A stretch of DNA of 64,000 nucleotides. Origin: Falciphora oryzae. Its lineage: Eukaryota; Ascomycota; Sordariomycetes; Magnaporthales; Magnaporthaceae. The stretch is from assembly GCA_000733355.1 (NCBI GenBank), contig JNVV01000002.1, positions 793,626-857,625 on the forward strand, read 5' to 3'. The position numbers were made by a program, and so were the translations under genes. The notes beneath the pieces were generated by a model. That model was not told where the DNA came from, did not search any database, and saw only the letters and a list, made by a program, of their open reading frames with translations. Positions 11,727 to 21,166 of the stretch are shown here, in pieces (the stretch's first letter is position 1; each line of letters opens with the position of its first letter).

Positions 11727-13003
11727 ATGCACGCCCAGGGCCCCTTTTGTGACTCGGGCTGCCGGGTCACCAAGCGGATCCACACGGTCTGCGCCCACAT
11801 CACCGAGGACCGCACGTCGTGCCCGCGGGCCATCTGGGAGCGGGACTCGAGCGGCGCCAGCACCCCGACGACGCCGCGCAGCCCCATGGCGCGCTTGCTC
11901 AAGAGGTCCCCTCCCCCGGCTGCCGCTGCCGCGACGACGACCTGCGGCGCCCCCGCCACCAAGGTCGAGTACGCCGTCGGCTGGTGCCCCTGGTGCACAG
12001 GCTTCTACTCCCCGCTGGCCGTCGACAGCGGTGCCATGGTCGAGGCCTACTGGTCGCACAAGACCGAGGCCGGCCTGCTGGCGCCGCTGCGGCACCCGCG
12101 CGAGGTCAAGTCGTCGCAGATCCTGACCGCGGCCGCCGGCATGGGCCGACACCGCAGGCGGCCGCGGCGGCCCGACGGCCGCTGGGCCGAGACCGAGTCG
12201 CTCGACGCGGCGCTGGAGAGCGTCGGCGTGCGCGACCNNNNNNNNNNNNNNNNNNNNNNNNNNNNNNNNNNNNNNNNNNNNNNNNNNNNNNNNNNNNNNN
12301 NNNNNNNNNNNNNNNNNNNNNNNNNNNNNNNNNNNNNNNNNNNNNNNNNNNNNNNNNNNNNNNNNNNNNNNNNNNNNNNNNNNNNNNNNNNNNNNNNNNN
12401 NNNNNNNNNNNNNNNNNNNNNNNNNNNNNNNNNNNNNNNNNNNNNNNNNNNNNNNNNNNNNNNNNNNNNNNNNNNNNNNNNNNNNNNNNNNNNNNNNNNN
12501 NNNNNNNNNNNNNNNNNNNNNNNNNNNNNNNNNNNNNNNNNNNNNNNNNNNNNNNNNNNNNNNNNNNNNNNNNNNNNNNNNNNNNNNNNNNNCCCTTGTC
12601 GCCCGTCTCGCTGATAGCGCTCGTCGCGCCGAGGACGCCCCCGTCGCCGGCGATACCCATCTCGCCCACGTCGTCAGCCCTGCCGGCGTCGCCGACGCTG
12701 CCCACGCCGCACAGACCATACGTCCCTCCCAGGCTGCAGCTCCCTCGGATCCCGCCAGTGTCTCCCATGGCACCCATCACGGTGGTGACGCCAGCGCCGC
12801 TCGATGCGGCCGGGGGCTCGGGTAATACCACCTCACCGACCAACCTGCCACAGCCCTCGGCTGATCTCACCTCGTCGACTCGCCTGTCCGAGCCCATCGG
12901 GACGCTGAGAATCTGCGGCAGGCACTCTCGGATGGTCACCAACGACAGCATGTGCGAAGACTGCTTTGTCGAAGCGTGCGAATCCGTGCAGTGCGGCCCT
13001 TGA
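11727..13003 (+). CDS. Uncharacterised Cys- and Pro-rich protein, interrupted by an assembly gap
   Basis: The frame opens at ATG 11727 (MHAQGPFCDSGCRVTKRIHTVC) and continues to the gap at 12238. After the gap, the frame ending with TGA at 13001-13003 continues it best: it is Ser/Thr/Pro-rich and finishes with ICGRHSRMVTNDSMCEDC. The frame differs from that before the gap, which is expected if the gap length is approximate or hides an intron. Paired cysteines occur at both ends (CDSGC and VGWCPWC early; CGRH and CEDCFVEAC late), which could be metal-binding or simply structural. No signal peptide or TM segment is seen. Not recognised. GC is high throughout (near 70 percent). The stop is firm; joining the two halves is inference. 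Confidence 0.6.
12238..12592. other. Assembly gap (N run)
   Basis: 355 unknown bases inside the coding region of the Cys/Pro-rich protein. The flanks are extremely GC-rich, a likely reason for the sequencing failure. Confidence 0.99.
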
Positions 13004-13298
13004 GAAAGGGCCGAAGGTAATAGTGAGTAAACGAATCACAGTGGCCGAGTTACTTTTCTCATTTGTAGGTTAAGCTCTCCTGGTAGGCTTATCATCTTGA
13101 CACCGATGGTAAGGTTGTTAGCCCGTAAAATGATAGACAGGCCAAGTAGGAACCAACATACCGAGTAGATGCCTATGAAACACCGTTCCAGATATACCTT
13201 TATGTCTATTCAGTGACCACTCAAGTCATCATACCTGTAGAGACGGCTATATGCAAAGAACATGGGTTACAGCATGATCATTTCACTACACAACCCTT

Positions 13299-16200
13299 TT
13301 ACCTCTTCTTATTCCCCTTCCCACCCTTCCCCCCACCGCTGCCGCCGCCGCCGCCGCCACCTCCTTTCCCGCCACCTGCGCCTCCTGACATCATAACCTT
13401 GACCTTGCCCACCGGCACACAGTTGTTGGCCTCCTCGGGCTTGATGGTCTTGATGAGCTCGACCTCGCGCGGCCACATGCGCTCCGGGTCGCGCGCGTTG
13501 TCGTCCATGACGCCCTTCTTCCCCGATGCCGCCTTCCAGCTCTCGATGATCTCCTTGATTGCCTTGCCCTTCTTCTGTTGCCCAGGCTGCATCTTGGCCT
13601 TGTACTTGACCCGCGCCATGGCCGCGTACGGTGCGCAGACGGGTATCACCTCGAGGATTTCGTCGCCCGCCTGCGGCGTCCCCACCAGCGAGTCGAGCGC
13701 CGAGAGTTCCGTTGGCCCTCCTTCACCACTGTTGTCACCATCCACGTCACCGTCCTCACCATCGCCACCCGCCTCCTCCATCCGCCGCCGCCGCGCCTCC
13801 TCGTGCGCTGCCGTCGCCTGTTGCTGCCGCTTCAGCTGCTCCTTTCGGCGCTCACGAGCGGCCGCAAGCGCGGCCTCCTCCGCAGCCTTGGCTTTGGCCT
13901 CAGCCTCGCGCTTGAGCCTGCCCGCCGCGGCACCAAGAAGCGCCTCAGCGGCCGCCCGGTCCTCATCATCCTGGTACTTGTATTTAGTTGCGATCTTCTT
14001 GGCCTTGCCGCGCTGGCCTCTCTTTAAAGGACCTTTTCTCGGCTGCACAGATGTGACGACCGATGACGCAGGCGTACTTAGTATAGATTCCGCCTCTTCG
14101 TCTTCGCTTTGATCCCCCTTCTCCGTGCCGTCGCCATCATCGTCTTCTCCAGCCTGGCTCTCGAGTGCATCCACCTGCTTCATCTCAGGCTTGGAAGAGA
14201 CCCGCAAATCAGCCATAGGTTCAGTGGGTGGCGCGGTCTCTTCATCGCTCTCCCCGCCCACATCTTCGTCATTCCCAGCGCCTGACTGCAGCGGATTCGC
14301 CCTGGCTGAGTCTGCACCATCATCTTTGTCTTCGGATTCGGAGTCACTTCCATCATCTTCTCCAACCGCATCCTGGGGACGTATATCATCCTTCACCTCT
14401 TCCTCCGCCGCTTCAGGCGCTGGCTTGGAGACAGTGGGGGCCTCGGCTTCCACAGACTCATAGGCCCGGTGTCTTGTGTGTTTAGCCTTGCTTTCGTCGC
14501 TTATGCGGAACATGGCGCCAAATCCAATGATCAAAGGCGCCGGCGGCAGTTCGTTCCTCTTGCCCCGCACCATGAAACTGCCCGTCGGCAGGAACTCGCC
14601 CGTCGGCGCGGACTTGGACACCTGGTCCGCCCCCACCCAGTATGCTCCCATGCCGGCCTTGGACTCCCAGGCGCCCGACGCGCAAACTGCGAGCTGGCCC
14701 GCCTGTGACAGAGTAGACGGAGGCACAGGCGCGTCGGGTGTGCGCGGGTTGTTCTTGATGATGACACTCGGCGCACCGTGCAGCTCGGCGTGCACGTAGA
14801 CGTCGCCGCGCTTAAGATGCCGCCGGTACAGGATCTCGTTTTGCTGCGCATCGCGGCCGCCGAGGACAAGGTAGCCGTCGGACGAGATGAACCAGTGAAA
14901 CTTTTCGAACCACATCTGACGTCGGAGAAGCTGCATGACAGGCTTCTCCTTCTTGAGTCCCTTCTGCAGATCCTTGGTAATCTTCTCCTGAGCACTCTTG
15001 AGCGCAATGGAGGACTGCTGCACCGTCTTCTCCTGCTTAACCGCGGCACTGCGTTTCTGGTCGTAGTATTCGCCAGCGTTGCTCCATGGGGTAAGGTTGA
15101 GCTTGATATCGACCTCGAGGGTCTTGGCCTTGCCCGTCTGTGCGGGAGCATCACCGTCATCGCCGTCGGAAATAGATGACTCGGTCTCGTAGCCGTTGTC
15201 CATTTCGTCATCAACATCATCCTGTTCCGCGATCACCAGCGTGACGGTGTTATTAGCAAGGTCCATGGGGAGCTTGATGATCTCGGCAACAGGGTTGTGG
15301 CGCTTCTGCTCCCGCTCGACCAGCTTCCCAACATCGACCCAGTCCATCCCCTGCTCGAGGAGACCAATGACAGCGTCCATGGCCTCCTGCACCCTCTCGA
15401 CGTTGGCCTCGATGGCAGCGGCCTTGCGAAGGTTTAGCAGCTGGTATTCCTGGAGGCCCTCTATCCTCTTCTCATGCTCCCGCTTTGCGGCGTCGAGCTT
15501 CCGCTTCGCCGCAGCCTCCCGCTCAGTCAAACGCGACTCGAGCTTCTGGCCCTCAAGTGATGAGAAGAACTCGTCCACGGTTTCGTTGAAGCCCTCAAAC
15601 GTGAGCACAACATTTGATGGATCGCCGGCAAACTGCTCCGGTAGGAAAGGGCTGAAGTCCTCGTATAGCAGCCCTTCGCTCGACTCCGGCGCAAAGGGTT
15701 TAACCACCGCGCCTTCGGCAGCAGTTCTAGTATCGGCCGGATCCGGGTTCTTTGCTATTATGTAACCCTTGACCGTGTCTGAGCTGGTAATGTCGTCTAT
15801 TATGCTCCGCGCCCGCTCGAGAGCTTTGAACAACGCATCAAAAACGCCATCGTCCTCCAGTATGTCTGCGGGCTTCGCTTTGGGATCGAAGCTGTTTTTT
15901 TTGAAGGCGTGGTCCACGAGTATAGGGGGAAGCTCGGAAATTGTCGTAGCCAGGCCCCTCCTCAGGTCGCCGCCAGCCTTCTTGCCCTTCTTGGGTGCGG
16001 CGGCAGCGGCAGCAGCGGCCTTCTTGACAGTTGTCTCCAGAGCATCGCGGAGGCGCTCCTTGGTGAAGGCGGGTACGCCGCCAAAGTTCAGGCGGTTGTC
16101 GAGGGAGTACGTCAGCCCCACACGCTGGGGCTCCTGGCCTTCGCCCTCCTTGACGTTGCGCAGCAGCGCCAGGATCTTGAGGTCGGCATCGGTGAGGATG

Positions 16201-16559
16201 ATGTTGCCCGAGGCGAAGAACTCGAAGAACAGACGCAGGCTGCCGTCGCTAAACTGCAGCTCAATGATGCGATCGGTGCCGACCTGTGAGACGGCGGTGC
16301 AGCGACGGGTCCTCAGGAACTTACGCACGCGGGCGACGAACTGGCTCGGGGCCGGGGCGGTCGGGCGCGAGAAGTCGGTCAGGTGGCATCGGAAACCCGA
16401 GTCTATGATGAGCTGCTTCTTGACGTTGGGCTTCGCGAAGCGCAAGAGGAAGATCTTGGAGCTGAGGTCGTAGATGTTGGACAGTCGCAGAGTGACCAGG
16501 CTCCGCTGGAGCTCGTGGGCAATCGCCCGCACATCCAGGCTGGAGAGTCTCTGCTTCAT
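13299..16559 (-). CDS. rqc2: Rqc2/Tae2 (NEMF) ribosome quality control subunit, NFACT family
   Basis: Intronless, 1086 residues. The start is the ATG at 16559-16557 (MKQRLSSLDVRA), because this is where family similarity begins; the frame upstream stays open without another in-frame ATG. Rqc2 binds 60S subunits carrying stalled peptidyl-tRNA, recruits Ltn1 and directs C-terminal Ala/Thr (CAT) tailing in yeast. Visible features: NFACT-N from residue 1; Asp9 and the Asp96-Arg97 pair in GTDRIIELQF, matching the residues needed for CAT tailing in yeast; a coiled coil at about 340-450; NFACT-R from about 550 (WFISSDGYLVLGGRDAQQNE); a long acidic stretch about 720-830; a second charged helix about 860-930; NFACT-C about 960-1070. 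The protein ends in a Gly-rich, Lys-capped tail encoded by CCG/CCGCC repeats at 13321-13380. Length matches fungal orthologues (about 1000-1100). Confidence 0.95.
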   Translation of the reverse strand: MKQRLSSLDVRAIAHELQRSLVTLRLSNIYDLSSKIFLLRFAKPNVKKQLIIDSGFRCHLTDFSRPTAPAPSQFVARVRKFLRTRRCTAVSQVGTDRIIELQFSDGSLRLFFEFFASGNIILTDADLKILALLRNVKEGEGQEPQRVGLTYSLDNRLNFGGVPAFTKERLRDALETTVKKAAAAAAAAPKKGKKAGGDLRRGLATTISELPPILVDHAFKKNSFDPKAKPADILEDDGVFDALFKALERARSIIDDITSSDTVKGYIIAKNPDPADTRTAAEGAVVKPFAPESSEGLLYEDFSPFLPEQFAGDPSNVVLTFEGFNETVDEFFSSLEGQKLESRLTEREAAAKRKLDAAKREHEKRIEGLQEYQLLNLRKAAAIEANVERVQEAMDAVIGLLEQGMDWVDVGKLVEREQKRHNPVAEIIKLPMDLANNTVTLVIAEQDDVDDEMDNGYETESSISDGDDGDAPAQTGKAKTLEVDIKLNLTPWSNAGEYYDQKRSAAVKQEKTVQQSSIALKSAQEKITKDLQKGLKKEKPVMQLLRRQMWFEKFHWFISSDGYLVLGGRDAQQNEILYRRHLKRGDVYVHAELHGAPSVIIKNNPRTPDAPVPPSTLSQAGQLAVCASGAWESKAGMGAYWVGADQVSKSAPTGEFLPTGSFMVRGKRNELPPAPLIIGFGAMFRISDESKAKHTRHRAYESVEAEAPTVSKPAPEAAEEEVKDDIRPQDAVGEDDGSDSESEDKDDGADSARANPLQSGAGNDEDVGGESDEETAPPTEPMADLRVSSKPEMKQVDALESQAGEDDDGDGTEKGDQSEDEEAESILSTPASSVVTSVQPRKGPLKRGQRGKAKKIATKYKYQDDEDRAAAEALLGAAAGRLKREAEAKAKAAEEAALAAARERRKEQLKRQQQATAAHEEARRRRMEEAGGDGEDGDVDGDNSGEGGPTELSALDSLVGTPQAGDEILEVIPVCAPYAAMARVKYKAKMQPGQQKKGKAIKEIIESWKAASGKKGVMDDNARDPERMWPREVELIKTIKPEEANNCVPVGKVKVMMSGGAGGGKGGGGGGGGSGGGKGGKGNKKR

Positions 16560-17161
16560 AACAAAGGCAATAGTGGTTTGTTCCGCTCGCTCGCGATTTA
16601 GGGAGCAACGCAAAGTCAAGTTTCAGGACGAGGAATGCGGCACAACATGTTCTTCCGATCTTGATGAAGACAATTGCCCAAACCCCACGCCAGGCTGGCG
16701 GGGTGCTGGAGCCCCTGTTACGTCAGCGCGGTGCCCGGCGAGTCATCCGGCCTAGCATAGAGACAGGAAGATTGGAAAATGGAGCTTGCAGTTGTGGAAT
16801 TGACTAGAAGATGCATAAGATGGTAGTGACTAGCAGATGACATGAGTTAAGACTGCATCATCTAGGGCGGGAGCCACAGACCTGTCAAGGCACACGGTTG
16901 ACAGTCGCCAAGCTCACGAAAGGCGGCACAGCCATAATGCGACGGAGGGAAGCCTACCAAGATCACGACACTTCGGTTTCAATTACAAGACAAGCACGAT
17001 GACTATCACGTGATATGAACAACTGCCACAAGAAACAAAATAGCCAAAACTATGAGACCATGTTGATTAGAGTAACTAGTGATGATCTACATTCTCAATA
17101 TCCTAAAACCAAAAGATTTCCCAATCTGCAAGCAATATCGACACAAACTCTACCTCCACGT
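16560..17161. other. Spacer between rqc2 start and hex1 stop, with a short uORF
   Basis: About 600 bp holding the rqc2 promoter and leader and the hex1 3' end, both on the minus strand. A minus-strand uORF of ten codons plus stop (ATG 16648-16646, TGA 16618-16616) lies 56 bp before the rqc2 ATG, so it would be in the leader if transcription starts upstream of it. Nothing else is supported. Confidence 0.5.
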
Positions 17162-17909
17162 TTACAGGCGCGAGCCGTGCATGACCTTGACGTCAACGAT
17201 GAGCTCGCGGGGGCCGTCGTTGGCAACAAGGACGCGGACGGAGCCACGGCCAGACTCGAAGTGCTCAGTCAGGCGCTGCCAGAGGTTGGACTGCTCCATG
17301 ACGGGGATGCCAGGGCCTAGGAAACGCCATGTCAGCTACTGGTACATAGATGGTATGTGCAGAGAGATTGCGATAATACTTACGGACATCGCCATTCTCA
17401 GTCATGCAGGTGACCTCGCCGTCCTGGAGGTCCAGGACGCGATACTGGCGGAAGACAGGGCCACGCATAGACTGGATGACAACGCTGGGCTCGGGATTGG
17501 TGATGTTGGACGACTCCTCGTGCAGCTGCTTAGTGAAGAGGTCGACACCCAGGTAGCGGTGCTGGCCAGTGGCGGGCGAGGTCGAGATGCGGATGACCTG
17601 GCAGGGCCTGCCCTGGAGGATGAGGATGTCACCCATGCGGATGTGGTGGCAGGGGATGGTCACAACATTGCCACCGGCCTTGTTGGGCTTGGGGCTGCGG
17701 CGGGCAACAGCGGTCTCAGAGGCTACATCATGGTGTTCATGCCCATTAGGATGGATCAAACGGTCAGCCGCCTTGTGCAGGCCCTTGTGGATGTCCTCCC
17801 GGATCGAGTGGTGGTGGCCTGGGTTTGGGAGCCATCGTCAGGATGTGTTGGGGGGGCCGTTGAGGTGTCTAAAAAGACTGCACTTACCCGACTCGTCGTA
17901 GTAACCCAT
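17162..17909 (-). CDS. hex1: HEX1, Woronin body major protein (short form)
   Basis: Three exons, 17909-17888, 17818-17384 and 17316-17162, encode 203 residues from MGYYDESG to the peroxisomal PTS1 tripeptide SRL directly before TAA. HEX1 self-assembles into the hexagonal crystalline core of the Woronin body, a peroxisome-derived organelle that plugs the septal pore after hyphal wounding. The core (VVTIPCHHIRMGDILILQG, then CQVIRISTSPATGQHRYLG, LFTKQLHEESS) is eIF5A-like in fold, but the hypusine-site lysine of eIF5A is Gln here (ATGQHR), as in other HEX1 proteins, so it is not eIF5A. The His-rich stretch at residues 9-38 and the segment to about residue 58 make it slightly longer than the Neurospora protein (about 176). 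In the leader model proposed here this ATG is the first one available; see the adjoining in-frame extension. Confidence 0.95.
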
Positions 17910-18580
17910 CTTGTCGGATTTGCGAGAAACTTGCGAAGGGGCAATAGACTCGGTCTCCTCGATTTCGACCTCCTCGCGGTACACGGGGCGGTGCTTGTGG
18001 CTGTTCTTCTTGGCCGGGACGAGGGCGTACTCCTCGACCTCGATAGTCTCCTCGTAGACGGGGCCGGTGCGAGAGCGGGGAGTGTCGATCGTGTACTCAG
18101 ACGACGACTCCTTGTAGTTGGGCTGGGCACGGGCGCGGTAACCACGCTCGATGGTGTCGATGGCAGAAACTACGGTCTCAGCACGGTGCTCCGAACGCGC
18201 GGGGCGGTGGTGGTGGTGATGATGATCGTGGTGGTGGTTGTCAACGTCGACAAAAGTCTCCGAGTAGGAAGATTGGGGCCTGGAGGGTTTAATACATTGT
18301 CAGTCTCGAGTCCTCATCCCCAGTCAAGCAGGGATTTCGGGCACGTACCTTCGCTCCTCAAGGAGATGGTGGGTACCGGGACGGTGGTAATGCTCCTCTT
18401 CACGAGTGAAGCGAACCTCTTCCTCGTGGTATTCCTGCTCTCTCCGAGGGGGGAGGCTGGCGACGGCAGAGACAGACGAAGAGTGGCGACCTTCCCGTCC
18501 GGCTTCAGGAAGCCTAAGCTCAACCTCTTCGTGGGTTGTGGTTGTGGCGGTAACCGCCGGTTTGTTTTCTTCCTTGTAGG
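17910..18580 (-). other. hex1: In-frame, ATG-free upstream exons of hex1 (N-terminal extension or leader)
   Basis: Immediately before MGYYDE the same frame stays open through 17910-18279, then through an intron 18280-18348 (GTACGT donor, CAG acceptor), then through an exon 18349-18580 with a TTCCAG acceptor. The inferred peptide looks coding: it is rich in Glu, Arg and Tyr (EQEYHEEEVRFTREEEHYH, YEETIEVEEYALVPAKKNSH) and has a His cluster HHHDHHHHHH encoded at about 18206-18238. No ATG in any frame occurs on the minus strand from 17910 to 19145 except two inside the 69-bp intron. Thus the extension either uses a non-AUG start, or is joined to an ATG exon more than 0.5 kb upstream, or is a leader with coding-like composition. 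Longer HEX1 isoforms from alternative splicing are known in other fungi; which applies here is inference. Confidence 0.7.
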
Positions 18581-21166
18581 CTGGAAGTGTGGAGAGGGAT
18601 GATCAGCTCGTGCTCTCGCTCTGGGGCTGGACCCCTACACCGCCAGCGTACCAAGCCGGGGACAGCAGAGCGGGCAGGGTGAGGATGGACCTACTGGAGG
18701 GAAAGATGCTCAGAGGAACAGGCACGCGCGCCTCGTAATCCAGTTTGCCGACTGTGCAAGTGCAGCCTTCGAGACAGAAGACTACTCTTGCCCTTCAGAG
18801 AAGTCGAACAGAGAAAAGTTTGGGAAGAAGCGCGGTTGGAATGCAACTTCTTCTGGGGCTTTTGGGTCTGTTCTAGCTGAGCTTTTTGTATGTGTCTGGA
18901 TCTGAGTGGATGGAGGAGAGAGTTTGGCACTCCCCCAGGCTCAAGTCGGCCGGGCTTTTCTACTGCAGCCTCCGACTGGATGCAGGGGCCCCTGTTGTTT
19001 ACTGTTTATTATTGATTTGCTGCGTTTATTGCCAGATGCAGCTGCTAGCTTGCTGGGTTCCCAGCCCCCTCAGCTGTCCAGCCAATGGCTTGCCGGGCCA
19101 CCCCTGTCGACGAGACGCGCGACCGCCCAGCCACCACCCAGCAACCATCCGTTCCCACCACCACCACCACCCCCGGGGGCTGCAGGGCCTGGATCTTGGC
19201 AGACCCTGGCCATGGCAAAATGATGGCACGCCAGCCAGGCCAGGGAGGGCCGACGGAACTGGTCAAGAGGGCCCGCTCGGCTTTGCGAGTTTGGTTTTTT
19301 GGCCGGCATGGGCGGCATCTGTGTTCTGCTTGGAGGAGAGCTGAAAGAGGGCCTCAATCTCTGCAGACGACGCCTCCGGCCGAAGGGGAAAGAAGCGAGG
19401 AGGCGGGCGGGCACTGGGTGACTGGGCCGGTAGACAAGAATCCAGAGCTGGGCCGGATGGCCGGGCAAACAAGCAAAAACCTTGGTGCATAATGCATATT
19501 GCGGGCGGCACAACATCGCCGATCTGCCTTGATTTTGGGGAGGCTGGAGGACTGGGAGGCCACAGGAGGCGCCCATCACAGCTCCTCCCTGCGCGCAAAC
19601 CAAAGTCAATTGGGTATCAAGACATGGATGGCCACGGATGGTGGCAGGCGGTGGCAGGAGGCGCCGTGCCCCAACCTCCTCCTGCCTGCCTCCTCCTCCC
19701 CCTCGCCGTGCGCCTTCTCTTTTAGCACTTCCCAATAGACTTGCAGCTGCGTGCTGCAGCAGCAACCTTTTCGGGGTGGCCAGTCGTGGAGCGACTTCAT
19801 TGGACACCCATAAATGGCCAATCTTGATACGCCAAAGGCTCAACCTGGTCCTCCCTCCGAGGAAAAAAAAAAAAAAAAAAAAAAAAACCGAAAAATCAAA
19901 CATCAGCTGGCGTGGTCCTCTTTGATTGCAATCTGGGCCTTGCTGTTGCCCGGCGCCCGCCAACAGGCGGTCCGAGCTTTACGACCAAGGCCGGACGATC
20001 GTGCGGTTGCCATAGCCACCAGGCAATCGAAATTACCCACCCACCCAGCCCTTCCTTGCAAACGCAGCTCCCGTCTTGGTCCGGGCTGCCATCAGCTGTG
20101 GAGGCCCGACCGGACCCCCTGGAGGTGCGCAAGATTGACGGGGGCGCTGGGGGGGTTGGGAGCACCGAGCTGCAGGTGCGGTTGGAGCTACAGTGGGGCG
20201 GTGGGGCGGAGTGGGTTGAGCCGTGCTGCTTCACGTGAAGCAATTGGTCTCGGGAGAGGCCGCGGCCCTCGCTTGCGACCTGCCCGCCTGAAAATGCCAG
20301 TCGATTACGAGCAGGAATGTGTGGGCTTGCCAGACAGAGTCCAATGCCGGGGGAAATCGTGTCCGGCCAGGTGGTCGCAAGTGGTGGACAAAAACAAGTT
20401 CGGTTGTCTCTCCGGGCAGTCTTTGTTGTCTGTCTGGTTGGCTTTTGGTTTTGGCCACCATTTGCCCGCCAGCACCACTGCAGGCATGTGCAGTGCAGGC
20501 CCAGGTCCCACGTCGTGCTGCATACGCAGTGCAGTATACATAGTAGACCCTCCACGCTGCCTTGATCTGATGGAAGAGGCAAATCCAAGGTCGTCCTTCC
20601 GTCAGACACGGACCATGTAGGGCATGAATGCCTCGCCCGACCCCAAGAAGTCACCGTCCCGAGAGACCCATATTGCTCACCGAGGAGATCTGGAAAGCTG
20701 CTGGCTATCACAGCCGACCTGGGCCTCATCGGCTCTTTGCGGGCCCTACAGTATCGCCAGCATGCCCAGAAGTATGAGTCCAACTGTCCTGCCGTGCTAC
20801 CTTGGGAGGGTCGACCAGCACGGAGCCCGCTCTGGAACAACACGTTTCGACATCCCATCAATGTGCTTCAAGAGCGTCGCCCGATTTGATAATGACGCGA
20901 TGCACTTTGCCGACCCGACTCTCTCCGATGGAACGTGGCTTGTGCTGTCACAGTGTTAAAAGCCGGACATATTCATGTCCGTGCCTCAGACAGCAGGGCT
21001 CACCGCAGAGGCGGATTTGGCCGTTTGCCTTGCGGCCTCGACATTCTCCCTTCCCTGGGATAGTCGAGTATCCACGATCAAATCACGCGTCGTCGGGAAC
21101 TTGCTAGCTGATGAAGATGTGATCTAACTATCAAGGAATGCGAGATCGCAGTCCGAGAGCCTATCC
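18581..21166. other. Intergenic region upstream of hex1, no gene seen
   Basis: About 2.6 kb. The left part should carry the hex1 promoter and possibly a first leader exon (a GTACGC donor candidate lies at about 18647-18652 on the minus strand). A run of 25 A lies at 19863-19887. A 297-codon minus-strand frame (19070-19963) crosses this run and consists of Gly, Pro and Trp-rich chance sequence without motifs. No RNA gene was found. Confidence 0.5.
19863..19887. repeat. Homopolymer A tract (25 bp)
   Basis: Uninterrupted A run in an otherwise GC-rich spacer. No target-site duplication or retroelement body adjoins it. Confidence 0.95.

Noticed and set aside
14531..15220. 229-codon frame antiparallel in phase shadow of rqc2
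   Set aside because: It is an Arg/Ser-rich out-of-frame reading of the rqc2 coding strand.
17162..17909. eIF5A translation factor
   Set aside because: The fold-level similarity is real, but the hypusine lysine is Gln, the protein ends in the peroxisomal signal SRL, and the sequence follows HEX1 throughout.
19070..19963. 297-codon minus-strand frame upstream of hex1
   Set aside because: It runs through a 25-bp homopolymer giving poly-Phe, has overlapping frames on the other strand and no motif; it does not begin with a plausible start.
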